Origin: Clavaria fumosa | Taxonomy: Eukaryota > Basidiomycota > Agaricomycetes > Agaricales > Clavariaceae | NCBI GenBank assembly: GCA_951802425.1 | Contig: OX637802.1 | Location: 1,798,001-1,862,000 of the forward strand | Length of the DNA stretch: 64,000 nt | Direction of reading: 5' to 3' | Shown: in pieces, positions 49,945-61,964 of the stretch | Position numbering within the stretch: position 1 is the first letter of the stretch | How the letters are laid out: each line of letters begins with the position of its first letter | The notes under the pieces: model-generated | The model's input: the letters and a program-made list of their open reading frames with translations, nothing else | Databases searched by the model: none | Told to the model about the DNA's origin: nothing | Program-made: the position numbers and the translations under genes

Positions 49945-51572
49945 ATGACCAGCAGCTCCAGTGGACTCGTCTCTGAACAGCCTATGCCTAGGAATCAGTA
50001 TGGCATAGTTGAAACGTGCTTTGAGGAAGGCCAGTACGAAGCGGGTATCAATGTCCTCAACGCGTTGCGCGACCCGAGATATAAGCCTCCTCCGTAAGTC
50101 ACAAATGAATAACTTAAAGTTTCTGCTGACGAACCGGACAGATCTCAGATAAGGCAGCTTCTTTACTTGGCATTGTATCCCACGATTGTCGTCAAAGACA
50201 CAGAGCTAGCAGTGCCAGACGCTGGTCGTGTCACGTCGAACGAGCCAAAGCTGATTGGACGGCGGGCTGAGAATCGTCCGGACGCGGCTTCGAGCGAGGC
50301 AGCTTGTCGATTGCTTATGTCTTTGGCGCATACGAATTCTCCCGAGGCACTTCTGGCTGGTTTGCCTTCTTACGCGCAAGACCCCAATCGCCGCATGAAT
50401 TTGACTGACGCTTGTGAAGACTCTCTCGTGGGCAAGGCATCGCATTGCATCGAAGAGAGCAAGGACGTTTGGATGATTCTCAGGGAAGGATTCATTCAAC
50501 ATAAACCTTTACATTCATATCTAGGAAAAAAGGGCAAAGGAAAGATGCGCGCGGCAGAACGTGCATTGGACTCATCACTGCCATCCGATGAAGGGGAAAA
50601 AAACTTGTCCATTGTTTCCGACAATGCATGGCCAGTCCTGGACTGGTTGATTACACTTTTCGAACTTGATGAATGCCAGACCGTGTCGAAGGGATTACGT
50701 GAGTCGTTTGGTACGCAGCGAGTTCGGCCAGCTTATTGGCATCACCCAATAGCTCTTCATTCTCCTCTTCTCTTAACACAGATTCCCAATTATCGGAAAG
50801 GCCCACAGTGGGAAGCAGTTGCCCCTCTGGATATTGTCTTCTACTGTTTGAAGCAAACCGATGATAGACGACAGACGATGGGTCGCAAGCTCTTTGACCT
50901 AGTAAGACACTGTTTTGGTTCGCTTTAGCATTCTAGCCCTACTCACTCTGCTGTCCACAGCTCATAAACCTCTCATCCACAGTTCATCTCAATTTGCCAA
51001 TGTTTCTTGTCTTGTTATGTGATCGCCTTTCGTCTCTGAACCTCGTCCAGCTTTCCAACCTCCTCGGCGGCATCTCGCGCAGCACAACTGGACAGAGATT
51101 CAAAGTAGCCATCTGCAGGAAGTATCTCACTGACATCCTCGCCTTTAATGATGCTGGAAGTCTGTCTGCGAAGTCGGTTCCCGCGGCACGGGCTCAGCCA
51201 AGGGCAGCACGTGCAGCTCGCCGCCGTCAACTCGAAGAATCTTTGCTTGAGGGCGAGCCTGCGGTCTCTATTGAGAGCAAGCATCCTTTACCTCCAACTT
51301 CCGAGGTCATTCGCCTCCTCGAACAGGCATTCACTGCTGGTCACGACATGTTGTCGTCCGTCTCATTGGCTGAAGTCTACCGGATAAAATTCGAGTTCCT
51401 TTTCGCATATGGGAGTTTGCAGAAGCAGCTTTCAAATGATGAACGAGATGATGGTTGGCAGGCCCTCTTGACCGGAGCCACTTTGTCGCAGACAATAGAT
51501 CTCGCTTTTGGATCAGGACTAGAAAGTAGCATGTACAGAGAAGTTCTTAGGAGTGTTATTGCTTCCTGGTGA
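49945..51572 (+). CDS. Uncharacterised helical protein
   Basis: Not recognised. Start ATG 49945 (MTSSSSGLVSEQPMPRNQYG). Three exons: 49945 to about 50093 (ends DPRYKPPP), about 50145-50901 and 50962-51572; introns have good GT-AG ends and keep the frame. Helical, soluble, about 500 residues: CFEEGQYEAGINVLNALRD, IRQLLYLALYPTIV, AWPVLDWLITLFELDECQ, MFLVLLCDRLSSLNLVQLSN, an Arg/Ala-rich linker (RAQPRAARAARRRQ), and LLEQAFTAGHDMLSSVSLAE. The early repeats of short helices resemble a TPR-like arrangement. No membrane segment or signal peptide. Its start lies 200 bp from the divergent isomerase start, so the two share an upstream region. Confidence 0.75.
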
Positions 51573-52247
51573 TTCTGGGTATGTCCGGTAATGGATGCAT
51601 TTTGACAATCTGGCATATTGGGTGGAATATCCCAAATTACCTCTTTGTTGATTAGCGAAATATGATGTGACGTAGAAACGTTTCGCAATATCATACTCAT
51701 GAACGGAAATTAAATTAGCGAACGAGTGTTTGGGGTGCAAAGGTGACTCTTCTCTTTGTTACCATAGTCTGCTAATTTGTTCCATCACAAAGGACGCCGC
51801 GGTTCATCGCATATGGCGCGTGGAAGAACATATGATGGGACCGGAGGATCGGCCGCCGTGTAACGCATCATTTGGGGTATAGCGCTATCAGAGGAGTCTC
51901 AACATCTCAATGGTGAGTATGGAATGGACGATCCAAGGGTGACCTGCTGATACAACCGCAAAGGGACGTCGACGGCGGAATGCTGCTGAGTGTCGATCAT
52001 CATGTGTTGAGATTGATGTCCCCCCGGCGGCAACGCTGATTCAGCCGATACCCATGGCCCATGCGGTGGGTCAGTTGCTGTTCCGCTCTCGACAGGACAA
52101 ACATGTGTGCGACTGAAAATGAAGGTTTGGCGCCGGTGATGATCAGCTTGTCATGCGACGCAATAGACGGTGACGAGTTGAGTTTGTGATTGTCACGGAC
52201 TGGACACGCCGCTGGTAGTCAGGATGAATTTTAAACAGAAGGGATAA
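51573..52247. other. Intergenic, nothing recognised
   Basis: No credible frame or RNA gene seen on either strand; the 3' end of the upstream gene falls here. Confidence 0.45.
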
Positions 52248-52577
52248 ATGCGCGCCTGTCTAGGGCCCAATGACATGGGATCACGAAAAAAAAAAGGGTC
52301 CCGAAGCGCGAGAGGCGTGTCTAGCCCGCTGAAGAATCCGTGTTCTTCGCTGCCGCGCGATCAGGGTCTGCAACTCGGAGATTGGCAGAAACAGAAACGT
52401 GATTCAGAGCTCGCCATTCTGATGGCAACCGCGAAGCAGCGCCCGTGCAACAAAAAATTCAACCGCAGCAATGTTCCTACGATAAAAGCATGGAAAAGGC
52501 AAAAGAAACCTATTGAAGGCGAGGGTAGGTATGGTGAGCTCTTGTCTCAGGTGAGCGCGGAGCTGCGCCAAGCTTGA
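52248..52577 (+). CDS. Possible small basic protein (weak)
   Basis: An ATG frame of 109 codons, Lys/Arg/Ser-rich (MGSRKKKGSRSARG near its start, KAWKRQKKPIEGEG later). A second ATG at 52275 follows the first. No family is recognised. The opposite strand is also open over its 3' half. It may be a lineage-specific gene or chance. Confidence 0.2.
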   Translation: MRACLGPNDMGSRKKKGSRSARGVSSPLKNPCSSLPRDQGLQLGDWQKQKRDSELAILMATAKQRPCNKKFNRSNVPTIKAWKRQKKPIEGEGRYGELLSQVSAELRQA

Positions 52578-52649
52578 GAGACATACCGAGAGAAAACCTG
52601 AGCCGATATATTGGACGAGTACGTTGTATTCTAATGAAATTAGATGCAT

Positions 52650-53078
52650 TTACCGGAGGCTATGAGCAATTAAAGACGAAATAGTAACGTATGCACTTAC
52701 TGTAAATCCAATTACCGAATACCATGTCGTTTCTAGTATCTCGCTGATGCCACGGCGGGGATCGTCGTTTGGAAGATCAGCGGGGGGCGGGGAGATTTTC
52801 CCGACGTGTAATCCAAGTGCCAACATGGATTGCTGGGCCCGCGCCATCGGTCTAACTTGACTGCGGCACAGCAAACGCAGGAGGACGATGATCATTCGCG
52901 CCCCAAGAGCAGTAACCGCGCCATGATATAGCATTATGATGGGAATTCCGATGCAGGGTAACACTACCATGGGCGCCAACGGTATCAAATATTGCCTTAT
53001 CAAGGCTGTAGCAACCTTATAACTCTCGAATGCCATATAAGGCCTGCATAGTTCACGCCGTGTTACCGTGATGGCCAT
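52650..53078 (-). CDS. Possible small membrane protein (weak)
   Basis: A 142-codon frame with two hydrophobic stretches (LIPLAPMVVLPCIGIPIIML and SVIGFTVSAYVTISSLIA). The first start gives MAITVTRREL; an inner ATG (MAFESYK) is possible. No homologue recognised. Its plausible two-helix layout is the only support. Confidence 0.25.
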   Translation of the reverse strand: MAITVTRRELCRPYMAFESYKVATALIRQYLIPLAPMVVLPCIGIPIIMLYHGAVTALGARMIIVLLRLLCRSQVRPMARAQQSMLALGLHVGKISPPPADLPNDDPRRGISEILETTWYSVIGFTVSAYVTISSLIAHSLR

Positions 53079-53183
53079 GCAGGGTTGGATTCGGAATCCA
53101 GCAGGGATGCATGCCTTTGACTACAGTAAGTGTCTGGAGCCACGTTTCACGTTTTTGATTAAGGGTTGAGTACTATTGAGGCC

Positions 53184-56100
53184 TCAGTCCATCTCGTTAT
53201 CGGAGCCTGTTACGTCTTCAATGCCGAAGTCGTCGCCATCGTCCTGATCCACGTCCACGAGCTCCCCATCATCAGCGCCGGATTTATCCTTGCCCTTTCC
53301 CCGCTGTTCTCTGTATATCGATGCTAAGAAATCCGCAGTGCTCGCGCCTTCTACAGCTCGGTCTTCCCTCACCCGTACAAAACGGGGAAATCGAAGGCTC
53401 AAGCCCCGCGTCTGGGAAATGGTCCCCAGCGCAGCCACAGAAACTGGACTGACAGTGACTCTGTGCATACGTTATTGAGCGCTTCCGGTTATAAGAAGAA
53501 GCCGGGTTATTCCCACTCAGCACCACGTATCTCCCACACTTCTCGTGGCACGAAATACACGTCCGGTACGAGGCCTGACAGATATGAAGTCAGGTCAGCG
53601 CAGTGGAAGAGAGCCTGCTGACCTCCAAAATTGCACTCCCACAAAGGCCGTCTCGAGCATGTGTCCGAATCTTCTGGATATCGCTCCTTTAGAGCCTTCG
53701 ACGTGTTGCCAATTAAGCAGACGACGCGAATACAACACGCTCTGCTTACTTTGTAGAATGCGTCAGAAAAACCTAGATAGATGCTTAATAAACGATGCCC
53801 CTATAGAACATTTTTCACTCACCCGACATGCACTTGCACATCGCCACAGGTATCCCTAACTTTATATCGTAAAGCGCCATGAGGACGGGGCTCCACCATC
53901 GAGCCTTGCGGCCATTGCCATGCCAAGCGCCCACTGGTATAAGATCCAAGCTATCTCCAAGCCCATTCACATAATCCTTCTTGAGCTTCAGCCACGCCCA
54001 AGTTCGCTTATCTATCGAGAGGTATGAGGTCGGCGAGTTTGACGGCTGCAGCTGACAAGTGACATTACCAGGTTCATACGTAGCGAGGAGAGGCTTTCGC
54101 TTGCCCACAGATTCTTCAGGCATCTCCCCACTATCGAGCAGCTGTAAGAACAGTGAACAAATCCTTAAACCGAAATATCTAACAACCAAAGCATACCTTG
54201 ATCATGAGTCCTTCACATCGGCTCTCAATGGCCGATTCCCAGAATGCTTCAATGGCAGGCCGTCCGGCTCCGCTTTCACAGCTCTCGACGTGCCTCAACT
54301 CAGCACCTTGTGTATTGGGAGAGAGCGGCAGAGGGGGCAATCGATCGCGAAGCAACTGTCTTCTGTGGCGAAGGGGACGCTCGAGTAGGATCTATACATT
54401 ACTTAGAGGGACGAGCTCGAACAAACAAAAGAGAGAAGCCAGCACTCACTTCGCCATCCAAGTACATGAGATCGAACGCGAAAACGGCTACGGCGACCTT
54501 GACGTCGCCGATGGCGACATCTTTTCTGGCCCGGTTAGAAAGTTCTTGGAACGACTTGAGACTTCCATCAGTCGGATCTACGGCGACTATTTCCGAGTCA
54601 ATGATGAAAGACTGAGTGTTGGACGAGTTTTGGAAAACTCGATCAATTAGCTGGATGACATCTGGGTACTACGACCAAGGCGATCATCAGTCCACATGCA
54701 GGTGAGCGCAGTAAGACGGAGTTACCTTGGTTGTCATCTCTTCAAGATGACGGGAAAATATTCGGGCACTTGTGTGCCCGTTTGGCTCTTTGACCGCATG
54801 GATCTGCGCTCGTTGGCCGTCCAATTTGAACTCGGCGGTGAAGGGCAAATCTCCGAGGCGCTCGTAGATTTCGTCGACTGATCGCGCAGGTGATGCTAGC
54901 GTCGGCAGCAGAGGTATGCCTGAGAAGACCTCGGTCATCGGTTTTGATCGAATCAAAAGGAAGTACTATGATGGCTTCACCTACTGAGAGCGGGGCATGC
55001 TCCGCGAGGCCATCGAGACCGACCTCGAGCAACGCACGGACGATATCATCATAGTTTGGATGCTGCACGTATACCTTCCGCACTAGCCCCTCCGCGCGAC
55101 GAAACTTGGCGTCCACGGCGTCTCTTGCACTGTGTACGGCTTTCCCTTTGCCCTTGGACTTCGGCGAAGGCGAGAGCGCTGCTTCATTTACCAGGTCGAT
55201 GCTGGCATGGAGTGCGGACGATTCGCAAGGAACGTGGACGACGTCTAGAGGAGGCGTCAAGACCAGGGCCCTCGCGAGCGCGCTCAGGAGAGTGGTCCTG
55301 ACGGCGCCAACACGCAGATTCTGCGATAAAGTGCGGACGAGGAAGCGGACCTCTTCCCCATGCGCGGCGACGAGCAGACGCTCGACGACGGCCTGCTTCT
55401 GCTTCGCGGCGCCCGGGCCTTTGGCCTGCGCGATCTTGAGCAGCGCGTCGTACACGGCCGGGATCGCAACTGCTCCGTGCGGGATTAGCGTGCGAACGCT
55501 TGATTTCGCCTCGTACGCGACGTCGCCTGCGTCGCCGGTTGCGTTATAGAGTCGTCTCAGCGCTTGGGATGACAGACCAGACACGTGTTGGATGGCCTTG
55601 GAGATAATGGAGGGCCCCAGTCCGAGTTCCACGGATCGATAAGCAGGAGAGAGGGTGTTCGAAAGGAGATATAGTGCCGGTAAAAGGGATAGAGCATCAT
55701 GTCGAATGATGACGCGGAGAGCGTTGGTGAGAATATTCGTGATAGCGATACGAGAGCGAGTATTCGACAACGCTGCGAGCGCCCACGCGAGAAAGGAATA
55801 CGGCGCTCTAGTGCCAGAAGGCCATGGGGCATCATCGATGTCGAAAGCGAGCGGATCTTCCAGAAGCGGCTTGTACACGACAACTTTAGGAGGAGCACTC
55901 GTCTGAAGCAATACTTGCTTGCTACCCGTTTTCGACTCAGGGGTCTCTAGACGAGTTGCGGCCCGGTCTGACGGCGAGCTGGAGGTCGCGCCCCTAGAGG
56001 AACCTGCCAGTGCCTCACTTTGCGGTGAATCTCGCGTTTCTTTGGAGACTTGTTCATGAGGTGTATCTCTGCGACTGTTGTCTTCTGCCTCTGGCACTCG

Positions 56101-56289
56101 TCCAGTTGCTAAGTCAAGGCTCTCTTCGTCGACTACGGGTTCTCTACCTAGATTGGTATGGCTCGGCTTTTGAGGTGAACGGGAGAAAAACCTCTCCAGG
56201 GTAATTTGGTTCGCGGAGTTTTTGCGGCGCTTTGACTGCGGTGTGGTACTAGTCGTAGACTTGGCAGAGTTCGGACCGCGCTTCACCAT
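53184..56289 (-). CDS. DNA ligase I
   Basis: ATP-dependent ligase that seals Okazaki fragments. Start ATG 56289 (MVKRGPNSAKSTT); residues 28-35 are QITLERFF, a perfect PCNA-binding PIP box. After a disordered Ser/Glu-rich leader of about 130 residues comes the DNA-binding domain (PYSFLAWALAALSNTRSRIA, LGPSIISKAIQHVSGLSSQ, KIAQAKGPGAAKQKQAVVER, VRFLVRTLSQNLRVG). The adenylation domain shows FTAEFKLDGQRAQIHAV (active-site Lys in KLDG), FIIDSEIVAVD, VFAFDLMYLDGE, EGLMIKLLD, and TWAWLKLKKDYV. The OB-fold end reads LSLRFPRFVRVREDRAVE. The acidic C-terminus finishes at 53184. Eight or more introns. Confidence 0.94.
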
Positions 56290-58856
56290 GTTACCGGGCC
56301 CGCTAGACAATTCTGTGCACTGCACGACGGAACAAGAATTCCCAAGTCAAGTCTTTGGCGTTAAAAGGGTCACATGCTTGCACAGTTTACAACTTTATCT
56401 GGAGGCGCAAGTCCAACGATGCCACGGCCTTAATTGCTTGTTATCGCCCCTGCATGCCATAGAGACAGGTTCCGGCGGGATATTCAAATTTTGATACGCA
56501 GGGATCAAGACGTGTCTGCTGCCATCCCCATGGGCGAAAGCGATATCCATTGTCGACGTTGGGCGAGATACTGCGCGAGCGATGGTGCGGTGATGGGCCA
56601 TCACGACAAGTACGTACTAGCAACACAGTGTTCCCTGATTCACAGTAATTATTATTATTCTTCCTATCATCACCCGTTGTTGCAAGAAATTCGGTTACGT
56701 CGTCGCTGATGAAAGGGGTGATAGGGTGCAATTCGCTTCGTCATTTTTGATGACAAAGGAACGTGAAGGTACAAGGAACTGTACTAAGGACTAAGGGTCG
56801 CAGGACGACCCTTGCCCTTTTCCCTCTCATGCTCACCTCCCACAAGTCATTTCCACTTTTGCTGCTTTGGGTACCACCGTTTTTGCATCACCTTCAAATC
56901 CATCAAATGATGGAAGATCACCAGACCACGTTCCAGTCAATTCGATGCACTAGTCCGAATTTGACATTTGACACAGTCCTTGTACAAGTTTTTTTTTCTT
57001 CATGTACGCTCTTACAATGGGACATTTCGTGGGAGTGACATTCACCGTTCGGCCTCCGGGACACCCGAACACCGGTGCTAGAGAGCTACTCAAGCGCTCA
57101 AGTCTCAAGCTTGTTCCATTCAGCACTTTCGCATTTACCTCTTCCTCCTCCTTCTCCTTTGTACCCATCTTGTACTTTGCTGGTGTGGGTTGAAACAACA
57201 ATGACGCGATTTGCAAGGAGGATTGACTTTGCAAAGCGGTGAGGCGTTAGGCTGGCCAAAAGAGGCTAGAACTCTCGTTCAGGGCCAGGCAACGGCTCCA
57301 CGGAAAATGAATTCAGCACTTTGACCAGGTTAACCAGGTTAACCAGTCAGCCAGCCCCTGCCAAGGACTGAGATAATCAGCTTAGAGGACAAGCATCAAC
57401 GATAAGTCGGCCTTCTTCCTCCTTCGTTCGTTCCACCTCTCAGGTGCTGGAAAATGTCAGGATCAATGCACAGAAGACGGAGATCCTCGAGGACAGAAGG
57501 AGCAAGCGATTGCGCGTGATCCTTGTTGCAAGCGACGTGGGCCATCTGCCCTGGATTCCTGAGCTGTAAGGAACTGACATGCCTTCTTTGGACTGATAAG
57601 CGACGTGCCCGCCACGATGACATTGAAGGTACGAAACGAAAAAGGAGAAGGATTCCTGAGGAACTCCGTCGCCATTAGGGGATCTGGGGCCGTTTGAAGG
57701 TGAGAAGGCAAAAATACATGATCGAAAAATATATGGACCCACAGGGCCGTGAACGCCCCAGATGCCTAGCGAGCTTATCAACCCAGAATATAACACGCTC
57801 GATCCGACCGCGTTTGCTTTTCACTGATGCTGTCAATTAGAACAAGAAAAAATCGTCGTTGCCACGGCCGTTCCAGGTAAAACAGAGCCCATTTGCCGAA
57901 CGACTCTTTACGAGACACCGCCCGCAGGACCATCACTGAGAGGCAATTAGTCAGTCGTCTGAGAGAAAAAGTGACAGGTGGCTCTCTGGAAACGCACGTT
58001 GGATGATGGACGATGAATGTTGAATTAGAATAAGGGAAAAACTCGTCCACAGGAAGGGTCCAATAACCTTCAGTCGCTCAGAAAAAGGAGCGTAGACGAT
58101 CATAGTTGTACGGCAAGGTCAATCCAATGCGCCGCCATCGTCCATGACATTTGAGCCCGTCTTGAACAAGATCTAGGCTGGCTTTGAACTGGACCTGCCC
58201 TGCCCTCGGGGTGGGCTCAACGGGGTTCACGACTAAATGGGGAAATTGTGTGAGAATCAAACGGTCACGATGCTCGTAGCTCCCTTCCCCTTCCCTCCTC
58301 CCCGGAAGGTGCAAAGATCCAATCGTGGGCAGTGACGATGTCACCGTATTCTAACTGAGCGAGCTCGGTCGGATGACCACCGGTGAGCATACCTCTTTCT
58401 GTGGCCCGTTTTACTGATTCCAAGGTGTATCATTTGATGGGGCTGGGCCGTGTCCGCCGCGCCGTAAGGAGTTCGGTGCAGTACCCTCTACGTTACATGT
58501 TACACGTCTGGATCTCATCGCGTTGGTGCCTGATTCCTGGCTTTCTGACAGCCAGCTGAATCATTAACATAACTGAGATAATTTTTTTGAGGGGGATACA
58601 CGGAACGCTAGACCCAACTTTGGACCGCATATCACTGCTTCGGCCAGGCGATAGAGGCTAACTCTGTATGGGAGAGGGGCCCGTTTTTGCCGCTCCGGAC
58701 GAGCATTCGTTTCAAAGGATCCTATTGCAGAATTTCGGGAACCAAATTTCGAACGATCTCTTCTGACTTTGATCGCGATCCGGCAGAAAATAATCCATAT
58801 GAGGCAGACTCTCCACTCGCTCACGCTCCTCTCCTCGGTTTGACCTTTGCTCTGCC
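56290..58856. other. Long intergenic region before the zinc-finger gene
   Basis: About 2.6 kb with scattered frames of 60-120 codons on both strands, none with a domain, start context or splice partners. A short tandem CAGGTTAAC-type repeat lies at 57328-57350, a T9 run at 56989-56997, and a pyrimidine-rich leader at about 58810-58855. This may be a long promoter for the zinc-finger regulator. Confidence 0.45.
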
Positions 58857-59681
58857 ATGTCCAACGGTTCTCGTCGTCTCCCGTACGCGACTCCTCCGTA
58901 TCCTCCCCAGGGCCATCCGTTCCACCCTCCGCCGAATGCGTACCACGTCCCCAGCTACGAGCAGGCCGTCTACACCCAGATGCTCCCCGAAGGCGACGAC
59001 GACGACGACGACTTGTACTACGAAAATAGGGCAGGTCGCCGCAGGGCCTCGTCCCTCGTGCAGCCTCGTGGCGCCCCGCACCCTAGCACGTCAGCTTTTC
59101 TGACGTCGGCGGGACACGCGCATGGCTTTCCCCATCCACATCCACATTCCCAATCTCATCCCCATCCCCCTCCCCACCCCCACCCCCACCCTCATCCGAA
59201 TCCCCATTCGCATTCGCACTCGCATTCGCAGTCTCACCAGCCATACCCGGCAAACTCAGCGCACTACCCACCTTCCCACCCGTACCCTCATCATCCGCCG
59301 AATGCGCCACCTCGGCCTCCTGGCCACCATCATCTACCGCATACCTACCAACAAGGCATGCCGCCCCACCCGTACGGGATCCCTCCCTCTCCATACCAGA
59401 TACCCGAAGAGCAACGATATCCTGCGTCCCCGCCCAGGCCGTACATGTGCGAGCTGTGTCCGCTGTCGTTCAATCGACAGCACGACCTGAATCGGCACAG
59501 AGATACCCATTCGGGACAGAGGCCCTTCAGTTGTAATGGAGGGTGTGGAAAAACATTCACGAGGAGAGATGCGCTGAAGCGGCATCAGGCAAGATTCCCT
59601 ATCATGCAACTCCCTTCCCTGCGACTGACGCCTCTGCAGGTCGTGAAGCAGTGCGGTGGAGATTGGGATTCTCGTCCCTGA
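58857..59681 (+). CDS. C2H2 zinc-finger protein with His/Pro-rich region
   Basis: Probable DNA-binding transcription factor. Start ATG 58857 (MSNGSRRLPYATPPYPP). A Pro/Tyr-rich leader and an acidic run of six Asp (residues about 43-48) are followed by a tract of His alternating with Pro, Ser and Gln (59124-59250). Then come two C2H2 fingers: YMCELCPLSFNRQHDLNRH and FSCNGGCGKTFTRRDALKRH. The frame is open to the stop, but sequence 59589-59639 has the form GCAAGA ... CTGCAG; as a GC-AG intron of 51 bp it would join KRHQ to VVKQCGGDW, which is how related fungal proteins read. So the last 17 internal codons may be intronic. Confidence 0.85.
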   Translation: MSNGSRRLPYATPPYPPQGHPFHPPPNAYHVPSYEQAVYTQMLPEGDDDDDDLYYENRAGRRRASSLVQPRGAPHPSTSAFLTSAGHAHGFPHPHPHSQSHPHPPPHPHPHPHPNPHSHSHSHSQSHQPYPANSAHYPPSHPYPHHPPNAPPRPPGHHHLPHTYQQGMPPHPYGIPPSPYQIPEEQRYPASPPRPYMCELCPLSFNRQHDLNRHRDTHSGQRPFSCNGGCGKTFTRRDALKRHQARFPIMQLPSLRLTPLQVVKQCGGDWDSRP

Positions 59682-59901
59682 ATTTGTTTGGGGCAGTTCA
59701 CGGTCATGGGTCATTGGTATACTTTGCTGGACCAATCGACCCTAGCAAAAACCTTGCTGAGCTCGACAGTAAACTGTTGTAAATTATTGTCCCTCGCATT
59801 CATAGTTTATCGTATCATGTGCATCCGTCATCAAGGTGTGAGACAACGATGAGCTTCCTACTCTTTTGCTCAGAGAAAAGAAGAGGGGGAATTTGACTGC
59901 G

Positions 59902-60509
59902 TCACTGGGGTGTATCTATCAGGGTCTTTTCAAGAATCCAGGCATCATGAGGGACAATCTTTTTGTAATAATTTTCCTGCAGTCCAATCTCGTGGAAGTC
60001 GTGCCGTTCATAGAACTTCTTCGCTGCCGCGTTGGAGGTCTGGACGTGCAGATATACACGTCTCATCTTCAGTTTGGTCTGCGATGCCATAGCCAGCACA
60101 TGCTGAAGGCACTTTGCGCCTAGCCCTCGAGAACGATACGGCTACAGGATACGCGTGAATCGGCAAAGTAACTGCTGAACAGATGGGCTTGTTCTCACGG
60201 CGAGAATGCCCATGGTCATGATGTAGAGGCTCGTCTGCTCTGACTTTGTCTCGAGACGACAGCACATAACTCCCACTGGTATATCATTGTAGTAAACTTG
60301 GATGGGGATATCAGAGCTAAGAAATACCGCGTGCGGGATGCGAACGGACCAAGTTGACAAAATTCTTCCACCTCCGGTTTGAGTATGTCTTCGTAAAATT
60401 GTTCGCTATATTTGATGGGAAACAGGACGGAGTGCAGTTTCCTGACTGTGCCGAGGTTGTTTGGCGTGAGAGATGCGAATGAAACGCGTCCAGAATGTGG
60501 TGTGGACAT
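59902..60509 (-). CDS. N-alpha-acetyltransferase 50 (NAA50/San)
   Basis: GNAT enzyme acting with the NatA complex on protein N-termini. Start chosen at ATG 60509 (MSTPHSGRVSFASLT) because RVSFASLTPNNLGTVRKLHS and VLFPIKYSEQFYEDIL match the family's beginning; an upstream in-frame ATG at 60656 would add an unlikely hydrophobic leader. Exons continue with VYYNDIPVGVMCCRLE, LYIMTMGILA, the acetyl-CoA loop YRSRGLGAKCLQHVL, and the C-terminal VYLHVQTSNAAAKKFYER, FHEIGLQENYYKK. About 190 residues, three or four exons. Confidence 0.88.
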
Positions 60510-61964
60510 CAGTGAGCGCTGAGCTCCGGAGAGGGCAGAGAGCAGGAAGAGCCAGCCGGCCGCCGGCAGCACGTGCTTTATTCCAAAAGAGGAAGTCGAC
60601 GCGACAGGTTTCGCATCAGCGAGATCCGAGCCCGCGCGCGCAGCGCTTGATAACACTCCACACCGACCAGCGGCAAAAGGTTGCGGCTCCGTGACGTCTC
60701 TCCATCGGGTCTCGTTGCCACTGTGTTTCTGCGCTGCTCATGATCAGGAATTTCTTTCGCACGGACGACGGGAGGCCATTGTTCGCCCCCATCCGCAAAA
60801 TTCGCGGTTATTTTGCGTTTCACATTCTCCACAGACCTATGGCCCCTGGGCTGTGCTTTGCAAATTGTAATTCCCAAAAATTCAGCGGTAAAGTGCCACC
60901 AACGTCTGACCTGTACGCCGCGATATCACAAGGGGTTAGGTTAGGGAAGTCCGGAGTGGAATGATGGTTGTGATATTCTGCGATTTAGACAATGACACCT
61001 TGACTCTTCGCCTCGTTTTTGATGCCTTTGGAATGATACTCCTGAAACTTTGTCCGTTGAGGTGGCCACAGTGGCCATCGTACGCCTTTGGGCCCACGGT
61101 TGTCGTGATGCGTGTCACACTTTTGGCGATCATCGATCACCGATCACCGCAATTCTCGAATCCGGGTAATTACCTAAGATTCAAACGTCCGGCCTCTTTC
61201 ACCTCGTTCAAGGGAAACCCCATGACCCTTTCGGCCATTCAAGCTGTACATACTGTTTGGGTTTTTTATTTTATTCATTCCATGTGCTTTATTCAGTTTT
61301 GGAAGTCCTCCACCGCCAGCACGGTCGTGGCGACTGCCTATTGCCACGTTGATGGCGCCACATCTTGGCCATTTCGCCCACATAATTGGTTTTACCGAAA
61401 AAATCTCTACGTGGAAGAAAACTGCTCCATTAAGATGTGCACTCCACAGAGTGCGTCCAGAGCACAGAGCCCAGGTGTTAAGGATCTGCTTATCATATTG
61501 TAGGTACCATAACAAAAGCTTTGGAGCGACTGAAGCGCGCTGCTGGATGTCCGTGGAGCGCCACTGATGATTAGGGTCCATCGACGTCTGTTTCCTCGTG
61601 CGCCATATTTACTGCGTCCTGTTCAACCTTTCAGCCTGAATTTTTCTGATAGCAAAAAAGTTTTGGGATACAAAAAAAACATTTGGCTACATTCGTCATC
61701 TTGGCGTTTATATCAAGTGCAATCGTTACATAGGTCGTTACAGAGAGCTCTGATTGTGGTCATCAGCAGTGTCCGTCATGTGGCGCACGCGCGCTGACGG
61801 GAGTCTGACGCGTGCGTGACATCGCATCTTAACACGAGAATCGCGTTTAGTCATTTGCACGAAACAAGAATTAGTGTGCCTATGGCGGTGCAAGGCGCCT
61901 CGGTTCTGAAAACCATATGCATCAGCAAAACAAAAAGCTCCACGGCATCGACGGCAAGCTTACA
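60510..61964. other. Intergenic, nothing recognised
   Basis: Upstream region of NAA50, then about 1.3 kb with only shadow-like frames (for example 60961-61503 plus against 61174-61581 minus). Contains GATCACC direct repeats at 61134-61150. No gene called. Confidence 0.45.

Noticed and set aside
57300..57360. CAGGTTAAC short repeats as a functional element
   Set aside because: Only two full units; too little to distinguish from chance.
59122..59490. 122-codon plus-strand ORF rich in Ile/Pro/Arg
   Set aside because: Out-of-frame reading of the His/Pro-rich zinc-finger gene.
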